Positions 18,922 through 29,165 of a stretch of 64,000 bases of DNA are shown here, in pieces. Below the pieces are notes generated by a model. The model saw only the letters and a list, made by a program, of their open reading frames with translations, did not search any database and was not told the origin of the DNA. This DNA is from Bordetella flabilis (lineage in GTDB: Bacteria; Pseudomonadota; Gammaproteobacteria; Burkholderiales; Burkholderiaceae_B). The stretch is from positions 4,402,001 through 4,466,000 of the forward strand of contig NZ_CP016172.1 of assembly GCF_001676725.1 (NCBI RefSeq), written 5' to 3'. A program made the translations under genes and the position numbers. Numbering within the stretch: position 1 is the first letter of the stretch; every line of letters starts with the position of its first letter.

Positions 18922-20175
18922 TCAGATCGTCATTTCAAGGATGTACAGGCCACCGCTGAAGCGGTCCACCGTGTAGACCAGGCGCCGATCGTCCACATAC
19001 ACGTCGTTCAACTGGATGGCGCCGGCCGGCGACAGCTTGGGCGCCCCGGGCACGTAGTAGGCCACTTCCTCGACGTGATAGGGGTCGCTGGTATCGAACA
19101 CCCGTACGCCGCCATTGAAGAAGGTGCCGATGATCAGCGTGTCCGACTTGAACGATACGGGCAGCGGGAGGTTTTCGTGCAGGTTATGGGCGCCGAAGCG
19201 TCCTCCCCGCCTTGCGAAGGCTTCCACGGACGGCATCGGGAAGGTGCTGATGGGCAGCGGATTCGCTTCGGACCGGGCATTCACCACCCACACCAGCTTG
19301 GGCCAGTCGGCGCCATCGTCCTGCACGCATTCGTCGCTGACGATCCACAGGTCGCGCTCGAACAGCGGCAGCACGGTATGCGTGAAGCCATTGTTCGGCG
19401 GCGAGTGGTTCCATTGCGACACCACCTTGATGTTCGAGGTGTCGGAGATATCCAGCACCACGGCGCCACCGTCGATATAGCCGACATAGGCGCGGTCGGG
19501 CCGCTCCGGGAACACGTTGGTGTTGTGGGCGCGAAACCCCGTATCGAATTTGGCGGGCAGGCGCGGCGGCGGGGCTTCCTTGTCGCCCACGCGGGTGCCG
19601 GGGTACCACCAGCGGCCCGCCTCCACCGGCTTGCCCAGGTCGCTGACGTCGATGATGCGATAGATCTGGTCGTCCAGCTGATTGTGCGGCTGGAAGTCGG
19701 GCGCGCCGGAGGCCATGTGCACCGTCTTGCCGTCCACGAACCATAAGGCGTGCACGCCGCGGGAATACGGTCCGGAGCAGTCGAAGTGCGACAGCAGCCG
19801 CGGCTTTTCGGGAACGCTGATGTCGAACAGGTCGAACCCGGCGGGCGTCATGCCCGGCGACTGTACCTGGTAGGCCACCGCCATGACATTGCCGCACACG
19901 TCCAGCGAATTCGAACGTACCTTCATGTGCGGCAGGTCGGTCTGCACCACCACGCGCGGCTGGCGCGGGTCGGTCACGTCGACGGCCGTGAAATTCTTCG
20001 GCGCCGATTCATGCGCCAGCCACAGGATGCGGCGACCGTCATCGGTCTGCTGCATCGCGATACCTTCGCCCAGTCCGCCAAAGCCTTGCAGTTCGTGGTG
20101 CGCCAACAGCTTCATGTTGTGCGCCAGCGTTTGATCGGCCCGACCGGCCTGGCTGGGGCTGCTGAAATTTGCCAT
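18922..20175 (-). CDS. LVIVD-repeat beta-propeller protein, hypothetical
   Basis: A 417-residue protein made of repeated blade-like units with motifs such as VDVTDPRQPRVV, FDISVPEKPRLL, IDVSDLGKPVEAG and LDISDTSNIKVVS. These match the LVIVD repeat, a seven-bladed propeller. No signal peptide is visible, although many relatives are secreted. Conserved histidines recur (FRAHNTNVF, NHSPPNNGFTHTV, GAHNLHENL), which could hold a metal. Enzymatic activity is unknown. It is divergent from a Bug-GlcG-TetR operon and co-transcribed with the CobW gene. Confidence 0.8.
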   Translation of the reverse strand: MANFSSPSQAGRADQTLAHNMKLLAHHELQGFGGLGEGIAMQQTDDGRRILWLAHESAPKNFTAVDVTDPRQPRVVVQTDLPHMKVRSNSLDVCGNVMAVAYQVQSPGMTPAGFDLFDISVPEKPRLLSHFDCSGPYSRGVHALWFVDGKTVHMASGAPDFQPHNQLDDQIYRIIDVSDLGKPVEAGRWWYPGTRVGDKEAPPPRLPAKFDTGFRAHNTNVFPERPDRAYVGYIDGGAVVLDISDTSNIKVVSQWNHSPPNNGFTHTVLPLFERDLWIVSDECVQDDGADWPKLVWVVNARSEANPLPISTFPMPSVEAFARRGGRFGAHNLHENLPLPVSFKSDTLIIGTFFNGGVRVFDTSDPYHVEEVAYYVPGAPKLSPAGAIQLNDVYVDDRRLVYTVDRFSGGLYILEMTI

Positions 20176-20216
20176 GAGACCCTTCCCGCTTGGAATTTAA
20201 GAATTGCTTTCTAATT

Positions 20217-20228
20217 TATCGATCGATA
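20217..20228. promoter_or_regulatory. Palindrome between divergent operons, candidate TetR operator
   Basis: TATCGATCGATA is a perfect 12-base palindrome in the AT-rich centre of the 110-base divergent region 20176-20285. It is placed to control both the propeller/CobW genes and the Bug-GlcG-TetR operon. The TetR protein at 21716-22444 is the obvious candidate to bind it. Confidence 0.5.
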
Positions 20229-20285
20229 GTATATCCGCAAAGGCACCCGCAATGAACGGGGCCGCACCACACCTGGAGACAAACA

Positions 20286-21251
20286 ATGTACCGCCGATAC
20301 CCGACCTTCCTGGTCGCGGCCGTGTTCGCCCTATGGGCGAGCGTGGCCGCCGCCAGTTTCCCCGACCGCCCTGTCCACCTCGTCGTCGCCTATCCGCCCG
20401 GCGGCGCCTCCGACCTGATGGCACGCATTCTGGCCCAGAAACTGAGCGAGGTGTGGAAGCAACCCGTCATCGTGGACAACAAGCCCGGCGCGGCCGGCAC
20501 GCTCGGCACCGACTATGCCGCGCGCCAGCCTGCCGACGGCTATACCTTCATGCTGGGCAATATGGGCCCCACCCTGGTGAACCCGCTGCTGACCAAGGTG
20601 CCCTATGACCTGGACCGCGACTTCATCCCCATCTCGCTGGTGGCCACGGGTCCCTGCGTGCTGGTGGTAAACCCGAAATCGCCCTACAAGACGCTGGCGG
20701 ACCTGATACGGGCCGCCAAGGCCAAGCCGGGCAGCCTGAATTTCGGTTCCGGGGGCGCCGGCACGCTGGCGCACCTGAGCGGCGAGATGCTCGACGACGC
20801 AGCCGGCATCCAGATGCAGCACGTGCCCTACAAAGGCGGGGTGGCGGCCGTCAATGACGTGATGGGGGGCCAGATCGACATGATCATCGCCGACACCCAG
20901 GCGGTCATGCAGTACATCAAGGCCGGCCGGCTGCGGGCCCTGGCCATAACCAGCGCGGAGCGGGCCGCGCAGTTGCCCGACGTGCCGACCTTCGCCGAAA
21001 GTGGCCTGGCCGGCCTCGTCGCGCTAAATTCCTGGGGCGTGTACCTGCCGGCGCGGACGCCCGCGGACGTGGTGCAGCGCTATCGCGCCGCCATCGACCA
21101 GGCCATGAGCAATCCGGCGCTGGTGCAGCTTTACTACGACCTGGGTGTGCAAGCCATGCATTCCAGCCCGGCGGAACTGAAGAAATTCAACCAGGCTGAA
21201 ATCGCGAAGTACGCGCGCATCATCAAGGAAAACGGTATCCGGGTGGATTGA
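20286..21251 (+). CDS. Bug/TctC-type receptor
   Basis: A 321-residue Bug protein with a signal peptide (1-23, ending SVAAA). The mature part has FPDRPVHLVVAYPPGGASDLMARIL, VIVDNKPGAAGTLGTDYAA and HVPYKGGVAAVNDVMGG. The ATG follows GGAGACAAACA. It is first in a three-gene operon with GlcG and a TetR regulator. No membrane subunits of a tripartite transporter are encoded nearby. Confidence 0.92.
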   Translation: MYRRYPTFLVAAVFALWASVAAASFPDRPVHLVVAYPPGGASDLMARILAQKLSEVWKQPVIVDNKPGAAGTLGTDYAARQPADGYTFMLGNMGPTLVNPLLTKVPYDLDRDFIPISLVATGPCVLVVNPKSPYKTLADLIRAAKAKPGSLNFGSGGAGTLAHLSGEMLDDAAGIQMQHVPYKGGVAAVNDVMGGQIDMIIADTQAVMQYIKAGRLRALAITSAERAAQLPDVPTFAESGLAGLVALNSWGVYLPARTPADVVQRYRAAIDQAMSNPALVQLYYDLGVQAMHSSPAELKKFNQAEIAKYARIIKENGIRVD

Positions 21252-21266
21252 AAAGGAGATCGCAGT

Positions 21267-21707
21267 ATGAGCAATGTACTTCTGGACCAGGCCGATCGCA
21301 TTGCCGACGAGGCCCTGCGCCAGGGCCGCGACCGTGGCTTCGCGCCGCTGACCGTGGCCATCATGGACGCGGGCGGCCATCTGGTCGTCCTGAAACGCTC
21401 GGACGGCTCGGGCATCATGCGTCCGCAGCTCGCCATGGCCAAGGCCTGGGGCGTCCTGGGCATGGGCCTGGGAGGCCGCGAACTCGCCCGCCGGGCGCAG
21501 GGCGCCCCGGCCTTCTTCGCCTCCTTGAATGCGATATCCGAAGGCCGCCTGGCCCCGGTCGCCGGAGGTGCCTTGATCCGCGATGCCGGAGGCCAGGTTA
21601 TCGGCGCCATCGGCATCTCGGGCGATACCTCGGACAATGACGAGCTTTGCCTGATCCCGGCCGTGCGGTCCGCCGGGCTGACGCCGGACACGGGCGACCC
21701 TTTGTGA
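21267..21707 (+). CDS. GlcG/HbpS-type heme-degrading-domain protein
   Basis: A 146-residue cytoplasmic protein of the GlcG/HbpS (DUF336) family. The N-terminal helix (ADRIADEALRQGRDRG) and the strand AIMDAGGHLVVLKRSDGS are typical, as is GGALIRDAGGQVIGAIGISGDTSDNDE. Members bind heme or cobalamin or act in glycolate-type operons, often next to oxidases; the exact role is unclear. AAAAGGAGATC precedes the start. Its stop overlaps a possible GTG start of the TetR gene. Confidence 0.85.
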   Translation: MSNVLLDQADRIADEALRQGRDRGFAPLTVAIMDAGGHLVVLKRSDGSGIMRPQLAMAKAWGVLGMGLGGRELARRAQGAPAFFASLNAISEGRLAPVAGGALIRDAGGQVIGAIGISGDTSDNDELCLIPAVRSAGLTPDTGDPL

Positions 21708-21715
21708 GCGGATCC

Positions 21716-22444
21716 ATGGCGTCCGCTACCCAGCCCCCCCGCCAGACGCCTGTCGCAGCGGCCAAGAAGCCGCGGCTGCGGGCCGAGGAGCGGGAGCAGC
21801 AGATCCTGCATGGGGCCATCCGCTATTTCTCCGAGAAAGGCTTCGCGGGCCATACGCGCGAGCTGTCGCAACGCCTGGGCATTACGCAGCCGCTGCTGTA
21901 CCGGTACTTCAAGTCCAAGCAGGACCTCATCGACAAGGTCTACCTGCATGTCTTCATGGGCCGGTGGCAGCCCCAATGGGTGACGTTGCTGCAGGACCGC
22001 GCCGTACCCCTGGCCGAAAGGCTGGTGCGCTTCTATCGTGAATACGCGCGCGCGACCTACCAGCCCGAATGGATCCGCATCTATATGTTCGCGGGCCTGG
22101 AAAGCAGCGGCCTGAACCGCCGCTATCTGCAATTGCTGAAAAAAGAACTGTTGATACCTTGCTGCCTGGAATTGCGCGACTACTGCGGCGTGCGCGAGGA
22201 CGCGCCCGTTTCCGAGCAGGAGATCGAGTTCTACTGGACCCTGCACGACGGCCTGTTCTACACCGCCATTCGCGAGACGATTTACCAATCCCCGATGGAA
22301 GTGGACTTCGACGACAAGGTGCGCTACGCCGTGGACAACTTCCTGGCGGGCGCCCGGGCCGTCTATCCGCGGCTTATCCAGGAACAGCACGACGCGGCGC
22401 GTGCCCGCGTCCCGGCGAGGCGGCCGGCAGGCGGGCGCGCATAG
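21716..22444 (+). CDS. TetR-family transcriptional regulator
   Basis: A 242-residue repressor. The DNA-binding domain spans about 20-68, with the HTH core HTRELSQRLGITQPLLYRYFKSKQ split by one turn. The ligand domain is helical and long. An ATG lies at 21716; a GTG at 21704, overlapping the glcG stop as GTGA, is an equally good start by translational coupling and would add four residues. It probably regulates its own operon through the palindrome at 20217. Confidence 0.88.
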   Translation: MASATQPPRQTPVAAAKKPRLRAEEREQQILHGAIRYFSEKGFAGHTRELSQRLGITQPLLYRYFKSKQDLIDKVYLHVFMGRWQPQWVTLLQDRAVPLAERLVRFYREYARATYQPEWIRIYMFAGLESSGLNRRYLQLLKKELLIPCCLELRDYCGVREDAPVSEQEIEFYWTLHDGLFYTAIRETIYQSPMEVDFDDKVRYAVDNFLAGARAVYPRLIQEQHDAARARVPARRPAGGRA

Positions 22445-22493
22445 CACCCGCCTCCGCGGTCCAGCGCGGCTTCGATGCGCGCGCCGCGCCGCG

Positions 22494-22937
22494 TCAGCGG
22501 ACCAGGGTCTCCGTGCCGGCCGGCCCGCGCAATTCGTCCGTGCCCTCGGCCAGCGTCACGTGCAGGGGCGGCACCGACATCGAATGCGCATTGGCTTCGG
22601 CGGCGCTATCGGGCAATTGCCGGAACAGCCCATCCACGTAGAGGTAAGTCAACTGTGCCGCCAGGTGCCTCAGAACGCTGCCCAGATCGGGCAGATCCTG
22701 GCCCTGAATCGTGCCCTGGTCCAGGCGGTAGGCATAAGTGCCCTGCTCCTCGACCAGGTCACCGACTTCGATCACCTTGCCTGCGGCGTTCTGGATATAT
22801 AGCCGGCCGGCGGCGGTCGACAGCGCGAACTGATGCGCGGACGGATCCGCCTCGCCCTGGATGTGCCGGGCGTCCAAGGGGGATTCGATGCCTAGCTCCA
22901 TCGCCAGGCCGCGCGCCGTGTCTTTCAGGGTATTCAT
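22494..22937 (-). CDS. Hypothetical protein (147 aa)
   Basis: A 147-residue soluble protein that I do not recognise. It has a helical start (NTLKDTARGLAMELGI), a central beta-rich part (LSTAAGRLYIQNAAGKVIEVGD) and a late helix. GGAGGTCTGC precedes the ATG at 22937; the longer frame upstream is antisense to glgX. It is divergent from glgX with 130 bases between starts, so they share a promoter region. Confidence 0.65.
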   Translation of the reverse strand: MNTLKDTARGLAMELGIESPLDARHIQGEADPSAHQFALSTAAGRLYIQNAAGKVIEVGDLVEEQGTYAYRLDQGTIQGQDLPDLGSVLRHLAAQLTYLYVDGLFRQLPDSAAEANAHSMSVPPLHVTLAEGTDELRGPAGTETLVR

Positions 22938-23067
22938 GGCAGACCTCCAGTACGAGTGGCATTGCGCCGCAATCCACGTACCCGGGCCGGGCATGCCGGT
23001 TGCTGGGTTGGCGCCCTCGGCGCACGCTGGTCTCCGCGCCACCCATCCATCCCCCGGAGTGCCTATT

Positions 23068-25260
<2,193 letters not shown>

Positions 25261-25320
25261 TGCCGGCAGCCGGCCGCCGCGGGCCTGCTGCCGGCCGGTC
25301 TTTACTGCGCCGAAAAAGAC

Positions 25321-25345
25321 GCCGCCCCGGCGATACCGGGGCGGC
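25321..25345 (-). terminator. Terminator between convergent glgX and csbD-like gene
   Basis: GCCGCCCCGG and CCGGGGCGGC form a perfect 10-bp stem with a 5-base loop. Read on the minus strand the hairpin is followed by GTCTTTTTCG, a good T run. It therefore mainly serves the CsbD-like gene, and possibly glgX from the other side. Confidence 0.8.
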
Positions 25346-25390
25346 GGTCATCAGGCCAGTCCCCGCAGGGACAGCGCGCACACGTAGCGC

Positions 25391-25585
25391 TTAGGGACGG
25401 TTGGTCCGGTCCAGCTCATCCTTGACGTCTTCCTTGGCGTCGCCATGTGCCTTCTGCACCTTGCCCACGCCCTGCTGGACATCGCCCTTGAGCTCCTGGG
25501 ATTTGTTGCCGGTGACCTTGCCGACGGTCTCGTTGACCTTGCCCTTGACCTGTTCGCCTACGCCCTTAACTTGGTCCTTGTTCAT
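25391..25585 (-). CDS. CsbD-family stress response protein
   Basis: A 64-residue, highly charged, probably disordered protein. Repeats of the type KGKVNETVGKVTGN and QELKGDVQQGVGKVQ identify the CsbD family, which is induced by general stress in many bacteria; its molecular role is unknown. AAGGAGCTGAT precedes the ATG. It is monocistronic with its own terminator. Confidence 0.9.
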   Translation of the reverse strand: MNKDQVKGVGEQVKGKVNETVGKVTGNKSQELKGDVQQGVGKVQKAHGDAKEDVKDELDRTNRP

Positions 25586-25677
25586 ATATCAGCTCCTTAA
25601 TGAAACGCCGACACCGGCGCGTGCTCTACCTATCGCAAGGGGCATGCCTGGCTGGGCTCGGCCGCGCGGCAAAAAGA

Positions 25678-25707
25678 AAGGGCAGGCCGGCATGCCGACC
25701 TGCCCTT
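25678..25707 (-). terminator. Terminator of the Mn-catalase gene
   Basis: AAGGGCAGG pairs with CCTGCCCTT, extended by CGGC/GCCG across one mismatch. On the minus strand it is followed by CTTTCTTTTTGCC. It starts 41 bases after the catalase stop. Confidence 0.8.
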
Positions 25708-25747
25708 CCTGCGAGAGGACAACGTTGATTGTCCGCCGCGCCGGCGG

Positions 25748-26638
25748 TTAAATCTTGCCGGTCGTGGAAACCCCTGCGCCCAGGTCCGCTCCCGTTTCGG
25801 GGTTGGACTGAGGGTCCGAAGCGGTACGCGAGACCAAAGCCTGCATGGCCTGCGTTTCTTCCCCGCTCAGGTTCACCATGGCCAATCCATCGCCGCCGTC
25901 GACCGCGCACTGCTCCTCGCGATCCGAAACGAACTCGAAGTTCTCGTCGCTGTTCCAGGGGCCACGGGTATCGCCCTCGCCCTGCGACATATTGAAGTAG
26001 GTGTTGGCGAAGCGTGGATCCCCGGGCAGCTTTCCGGGCGGGAAATTGGGCACCATGGAGTACAGGGCCTTCTCGAAGGACTGCTGGTGCGCCACTTCGC
26101 GCGTCATGAGAAAACCCAGGGCCTCCTTCACGCCGGGATCATCGGTCACGTTGATGAGACGCTCATAGATGATCTTGGCCCGGGCCTCGGCGGCGATATT
26201 GGAGCGCAGGTCACAGGCCGGATCGCCGATGGAATCGATATAGCCGGCAGTCCAGAGCTGGCCTCCGGAATTGATCAGCGCCGGTCCACCGCCATACAGC
26301 ACCTGCGTGACGTGAGAGTCGTTCCCCGGCCCGTTCACGGCGCGATACAGCTCGGCCTCGCTATCCACGGCTTCCGCCAGCCGACCCTTGGCTCCCTTGT
26401 TCAACATCGCGACCAGGGTCCCGATTACCTCGAGGTGGCTCAGCTCCTCGGTCGCGATGTCGATGAGCATGTCCTTGCGGCCCGGATCATCTTCGGCGAT
26501 CGCTTGCGTGAAATAACGCATGGCGGCAGCCAGCTCTCCCTGTGGTCCGCCGAACTGTTCCAAAAGCAGGTTCGCGAGACCAGGATTGGTTTCCTGGACG
26601 CGTACCGTGTATTGCAGTCGTTTGTTGTGAGCAAACAT
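25748..26638 (-). CDS. Manganese (non-heme) catalase
   Basis: A 296-residue dimanganese catalase that dismutates hydrogen peroxide. The ferritin-like four-helix bundle shows the expected ligands: E35, E65-x2-H68 (EELSH), E151 and H184 (REVAH). The C-terminal tail (ETGADLGAGVSTTGKI) is the flexible type seen in this family. GGAGGGCTT precedes the ATG. It is part of a stress group with CsbD and two DUF892 proteins. Confidence 0.93.
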   Translation of the reverse strand: MFAHNKRLQYTVRVQETNPGLANLLLEQFGGPQGELAAAMRYFTQAIAEDDPGRKDMLIDIATEELSHLEVIGTLVAMLNKGAKGRLAEAVDSEAELYRAVNGPGNDSHVTQVLYGGGPALINSGGQLWTAGYIDSIGDPACDLRSNIAAEARAKIIYERLINVTDDPGVKEALGFLMTREVAHQQSFEKALYSMVPNFPPGKLPGDPRFANTYFNMSQGEGDTRGPWNSDENFEFVSDREEQCAVDGGDGLAMVNLSGEETQAMQALVSRTASDPQSNPETGADLGAGVSTTGKI

Positions 26639-26728
26639 AAGCCCTCCAGTGAGACGGCGCTGCCGCGCGCCAATTGCGCGCGACTGGCGCGGTATTCCGC
26701 AATCGCTGTACCTGACTCGTGCGCCTTG

Positions 26729-27589
26729 TCACACCATCGCGTGCGCCGACTCGGCGCGCGCGACCAACGCATCGAATTCCTGCGGATCGTGGCTGCAGCA
26801 GATATCGACTTCCGCTGCGCGCTCGTGTTTCAACTTGCGCAGCCGCGCCTGGTTCTCCAGGCGCGCGCGCCTTTCCTTCTCCATCATCCATTGGTAGAAG
26901 CGCAGCCCCGGCGTGCAGTGCGGACGCTCCAGATTCAGTTCGCCGTGATAGAAGTAGGCGTCGCCGGCCTGCAGAAGCCACTTGGGGTCATCCAGCAGCG
27001 CGACGCCGGCGTGCCCATGCGTGTGGCCGTGCAGCGGCACCATCGCGATATCCGCGTGCACCCCCTCCAGCAGGCGCACGCCCCGAAAGCCGAACCAGGC
27101 GTCGCCATCGCCGGGCAGATAGGTCTTCCAACGGCGCAGCGACGACCACTGCTGGGGCCGGTAGCGCTGCCGGTCCATCCAGGTGGCTTGCAGGGCCGCC
27201 GACTCACGCTCGCGCCGCATCAGGTGCACGGTGGCGTTGGGGAAGTCGTCAAGGCCGCCCGCATGGTCGAAGTCGAGGTGAGTCAGCGCGATGTGCCGCA
27301 CGTCCGACGCCTTGTAGCCCAGGGCTTCTATCTGGCGGACCGCCGTCATCGACTCCTTGAAATCCGGTTTCAGCAAAGCCAGGAAGAACGCGCTCAGGCG
27401 GCTGCGCGGATCCCGTACATCGCGCAAGCCGAATCCGGTGTCGACGAGGACCAGGCCGTCGCGCGGCGTTTCCGCGAGGATGCAATGGCAGCACAGGCTG
27501 CCACGGCAGAACAGGCAACCCGCCCGCCCGTCCATCAGGTGACCGCCGATGGGACAGGAAGAGATGCAATTCAGATGATGGAGGCGCAT
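26729..27589 (-). CDS. MBL-fold metallo-hydrolase with cysteine-rich N-terminus
   Basis: A 286-residue metallo-beta-lactamase-fold hydrolase. The zinc motif is T-H104-x-D-x-D108-H109 (THLDFDH), followed by PLHGHTHGH and LLQAGDAYF. The N-terminus is unusual, with seven cysteines in the first 36 residues (C8, C12, C25, C28, C33, C34, C36). The fold resembles quorum-quenching lactonases and related esterases; the substrate is unknown. The start at 27589 is chosen because MRLHHLNC is the usual beginning of this subgroup. Confidence 0.82.
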   Translation of the reverse strand: MRLHHLNCISSCPIGGHLMDGRAGCLFCRGSLCCHCILAETPRDGLVLVDTGFGLRDVRDPRSRLSAFFLALLKPDFKESMTAVRQIEALGYKASDVRHIALTHLDFDHAGGLDDFPNATVHLMRRERESAALQATWMDRQRYRPQQWSSLRRWKTYLPGDGDAWFGFRGVRLLEGVHADIAMVPLHGHTHGHAGVALLDDPKWLLQAGDAYFYHGELNLERPHCTPGLRFYQWMMEKERRARLENQARLRKLKHERAAEVDICCSHDPQEFDALVARAESAHAMV

Positions 27590-27696
27590 TGCGACGGCGG
27601 CGGAGACGGGGAAAAACGCCCGCGCAAGCGTCGTGCCGCCGTCTCCACCGGCCGCTGGCGCGGGCTTGTGGCCTAGCCGCGGCCGCATGCCCCCGC

Positions 27697-28233
27697 TTAT
27701 ACCTTGGCCTTGGCGCCGGGCTGTTGCGCCAGCTCCAGAAAGCGCCGCGACACGCCTGCCATGTTGTGCTGCAGATAGTCGGCCATCGCCTGCTCCTGCG
27801 GCAGGATGCGTTCGCATATCGCCAAGGTTTCGCGGTCGCCCACCATGCGCGCCGCCTCGATCAGGTTGGAGTACGAGGCAATCTCGAAATGCTCGAATGC
27901 ATAGCTCAGCATGCCGCCCTTGACGATCTCGTCACTGGCGAACATGTTCGCCATGCCCTGCATGCCCGCCATCGCCTTGCCCGTCAGATCCTTGATCATC
28001 GAGGTGTCGCCACCGCGACGCTGGATGCACTCGGCGATAAGCCGCGCCTGCTCGCGCGTTTCATCAATGTGCTGTTCGATCCGCCTCTTGAGATCAGGAT
28101 AGTTTTCGATGCGCGCGGCCATCGCTGTCAACATGCTCTCCGCCTGCTGCTCCATGGCGTGGGCGTCCCGCAACCAGTCCATGTAGTGCGACTCCATGAC
28201 CTCGCGGTCCATAGTCGTGCTGCTTGCTTCCAT
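27697..28233 (-). CDS. DUF892/YciE-YciF-like ferritin-like protein
   Basis: A 178-residue all-helical protein of the DUF892 family. Possible diiron residues lie in helices H-x2-E (AHAMEQQAESML), E-x6-H/E and FEHFEIASYSNL. Family members are ferritin-like and are induced by stress. The ATG at 28233 has GGAG at good distance; an ATG two codons earlier (28239) directly abuts the GGAG. A second, more canonical DUF892 gene lies divergently at 28512. Confidence 0.83.
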   Translation of the reverse strand: MEASSTTMDREVMESHYMDWLRDAHAMEQQAESMLTAMAARIENYPDLKRRIEQHIDETREQARLIAECIQRRGGDTSMIKDLTGKAMAGMQGMANMFASDEIVKGGMLSYAFEHFEIASYSNLIEAARMVGDRETLAICERILPQEQAMADYLQHNMAGVSRRFLELAQQPGAKAKV

Positions 28234-28511
28234 AGCCATCTCCGTTGCTGTATCGGCGCGTTAGCGCCAGGGGGACGGCAGGTCCGGCACCATCCCGTGG
28301 CACGCCTCCGATGCAGGTTCCGTGCCGGGCGCGGGGCGACCGCGGGACGCGCCCGCTCTCGCATTAATTGCACCGCGCGCCACTCTTGCTCATCGGAGTT
28401 CGAGACAGGTGCAGCGTATGCGCCGGGGAAGCGGGCATGCCGGTTGCTTACGGTGCGCAAGGCGCGGCGAAAGCGCCGCATGACTATTCAACCCAGCACA
28501 GGAGCACACCC

Positions 28512-29009
28512 ATGGCCGAGAAAACCATCCAAGACCTTTTCCTGCACGAACTATCCGATATTTACAGTGCGGAAAAGCAGCTGACCAAGGCACTGCCCAA
28601 GCTTGCGCGCGCTGCCAGCAACCCCGATCTGGCGGCTGCCTTCAAGACACACCTGGAGGAAACGCTCGGCCAAGTCGAACGTATCGACCAGATCGTGGAA
28701 CTCATGGGCCTGCGGCTCAAGCGCATCAAATGCGCCGCCATGGAAGGCCTGGTGGAGGAAGGCAAGGAAGTGATTGAAGAAATCGGCAAGGGCCCGGTGC
28801 TCGATGCCGCCCTGATCGGCGCGGCGCAGAAGGTGGAGCACTACGAGATCGCCAGCTACGGCACGCTGGCCACCTTTGCCAAGCAGCTTGGCGAGACGGA
28901 AGCCCAGAAGTTGCTCGGGGAAACGCTGCAGGAAGAAAAAGCGACCGACGAGAAGCTGACCATGCTGGCCGAATCGCTGAACAAGGCCGCCGCGGCAACC
29001 CAGAAGTAA
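28512..29009 (+). CDS. yciF: DUF892/YciF-family ferritin-like stress protein
   Basis: A 165-residue four-helix protein starting KTIQDLFLHELSDIYSAEKQL, the classical YciF beginning. Metal-type residues are visible in E17-x6-E and in KVEHYEIASYGTL. YciF-type proteins form ferritin-like dimers and are linked to stress responses. It is divergent from the other DUF892 gene (278 bases between starts) and ends in its own terminator. The upstream frame to 28368 is not used: AGGAGCACACCC marks the ATG at 28512. Confidence 0.9.
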   Translation: MAEKTIQDLFLHELSDIYSAEKQLTKALPKLARAASNPDLAAAFKTHLEETLGQVERIDQIVELMGLRLKRIKCAAMEGLVEEGKEVIEEIGKGPVLDAALIGAAQKVEHYEIASYGTLATFAKQLGETEAQKLLGETLQEEKATDEKLTMLAESLNKAAAATQK

Positions 29010-29037
29010 GGCCGTTCACGCCGCTGCGTATATAGAA

Positions 29038-29063
29038 AGGGGCTCCACGCGGAGCTCCTTTTT
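29038..29063 (+). terminator. Terminator of the yciF-like gene
   Basis: AGGGGCTCC pairs with GGAGCTCCT (one G-T pair) around a 4-base loop and runs into TTTTT. It begins 29 bases after the stop. Confidence 0.85.
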
Positions 29064-29165
29064 CATGCCTGTGCTACCCGCGCTTCGCGGCTTTGCGGGG
29101 TGCCGGACCCGGAGCCATCTTCGCCGCCTGCCCGCTTGTCCGCATGCCAGGCAAGAAATCGGGCC

